64,000 nucleotides of DNA, from NCBI RefSeq assembly GCF_000004075.3, contig NC_026658.2, positions 2,728,001 through 2,792,000 of the forward strand, given 5' to 3'. Positions 63,208-64,000 of this stretch are shown here, one piece after another; position 1 is the stretch's first letter; each line of letters opens with the position of its first letter. The stretch is from Cucumis sativus (Eukaryota; Streptophyta; Magnoliopsida; Cucurbitales; Cucurbitaceae). The notes beneath the pieces are model-generated. The model made no database searches and was not told the origin of the DNA. It saw nothing but the letters and a program-made list of their open reading frames with translations. The position numbers and the translations under genes are program-made.

Positions 63208-64000
63208 ATTTAGAACGTCAAGTCATAATTTGAAAAGTTCATACCTGGAGAGTGGTGCATTATGCGTCCGACAGAAAGATTCTGCTTGCAAATATTGCAT
63301 TGTGTCAGGCTACAAGTTTTATTACAAGTATATTGCTACCTATTCCATAATCGGTGGCTTAGATAATTTATGTCATTTGTCAAGTCAAGTTATGTCAACC
63401 TGTAAAGACATACAAATTTTTGTCTTGTTGGCAATTATGAAGAAGGATCAAAGGAATAAAAAAAGAGGTACAGGACGGCATATTCCAAATGGTAAATGCT
63501 CATTGGAGCCCCACATCTAAATAGACACCAAAAATATGGTCTTAGGGACTAGGGCTTTTTAGGGGTTGGATTTGTAATTGATTAAAAAAAATCACGTAAA
63601 AATATTTTTTAAGCACTTAGTTGGTCATTTCAAACATGGCTAGATCGGTGGTCTTACTAGTGAATTAAGTTTTGATGCAGCTGAGTGAACGACCAAAGTG
63701 GGAGTAAATTTTCCGGTGCCTTTATTTTGCAAATGATGAATACTGTAATCTACTTTAGATCTTTCAATAAGAACCCAAGGAGAGCATAACCAGCCCCCTA
63801 GTAGTTTATATTATATGCCCTCTCCCAGCCTTCCGATTAACTCGTGGTTTGGGAATAAAATCATTGGTTAAAAAACATTGTTTCTTATACCTACGGTCAC
63901 ATTTCTTTGTGTGTGTGTTTTAATTAGAGAAAGACAGCAACTGATACTTGCTAGTGTGGAGTTCTTGAATGTTTGGATCTTTTTCTTTGAAAAACAGACA
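63208..64000. other. PPR gene 3' region
   Basis: Probably 3' UTR or downstream intron of the PPR gene. A good acceptor TTTGATGCAG at 63671-63680 suggests a further, mostly non-coding exon, with TCAATAAG near 63766 as a possible poly(A) signal. No other gene seen before the window ends. Confidence 0.4.

Noticed and set aside
63125-63520. 131-residue plus-strand open frame after the PPR gene
   Set aside because: No family content, different frame from the PPR exons, and it overlaps the likely 3' region.

Overview
This is nuclear DNA from a flowering plant. The genes are intron-rich with GT-AG borders, they sit in long AT-rich intergenic stretches, and their products are plant-specific (U-type cyclin, LIL3, plastid FeSOD with an acidic tail, LSD1-finger metacaspase, PPR protein). 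Protein style and repeat content suggest a eudicot, probably a cucurbit such as Cucumis; that assignment is from memory and was not tested. I see no prokaryotic, organellar, viral or CRISPR sequence, and no reverse transcriptase, integrase or transposase reading frame.

Left third, 1-23 kb: the last exon of a methionine sulfoxide reductase A gene (+), whose intron holds a tRNA-derived SINE; a two-exon cyclin U4/P4 gene (+); an intronless secreted glycine-rich protein (-); LIL3, a light-harvesting-like protein of chlorophyll synthesis (-, 3 exons); and a complete 9-exon NAD(H) glutamate dehydrogenase of 411 aa (-). Middle, 23-45 kb: an 8-kb AT-rich gene desert with MITEs; an intronless organellar tyrosyl-tRNA synthetase (-); Mediator subunit MED31 (-, 5 or 6 exons); and a nuclear poly(A)-binding protein of the PABN type (-, 6 exons) with a MITE in its third intron. 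Right third, 45-64 kb, all (+): chloroplast iron superoxide dismutase of FSD2/PAP9 type (8 exons), type I metacaspase MC1-like (5 exons), ribosomal protein eL13 (4 coding exons plus a 5' leader intron) and a P-class PPR protein with an uncertain 3' end.

The genes do not form one pathway. Several serve the chloroplast (LIL3, FSD2, probably the TyrRS and the PPR protein) and several serve mRNA production or translation (MED31, PABN, eL13, TyrRS). Gene order seems old: from memory, MSRA, cyclin P4;3 and GDH2 are neighbours in Arabidopsis (At5g07440-At5g07470), and PABN1 lies two loci from FSD2 (At5g51120, At5g51100). The non-coding part carries a textbook hAT-type MITE with a perfect 8-bp target duplication, a long palindromic intronic MITE, two SINE copies, several AT-rich MITEs and duplicated promoter motifs. 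I did not find a convincing new multi-gene system. The best leads are the duplicated site II promoter of eL13, the palindromic site II plus doubled G-box promoter of FSD2, the 19-C run just before the metacaspase start, and the NAGNAG splice choice in PABN.
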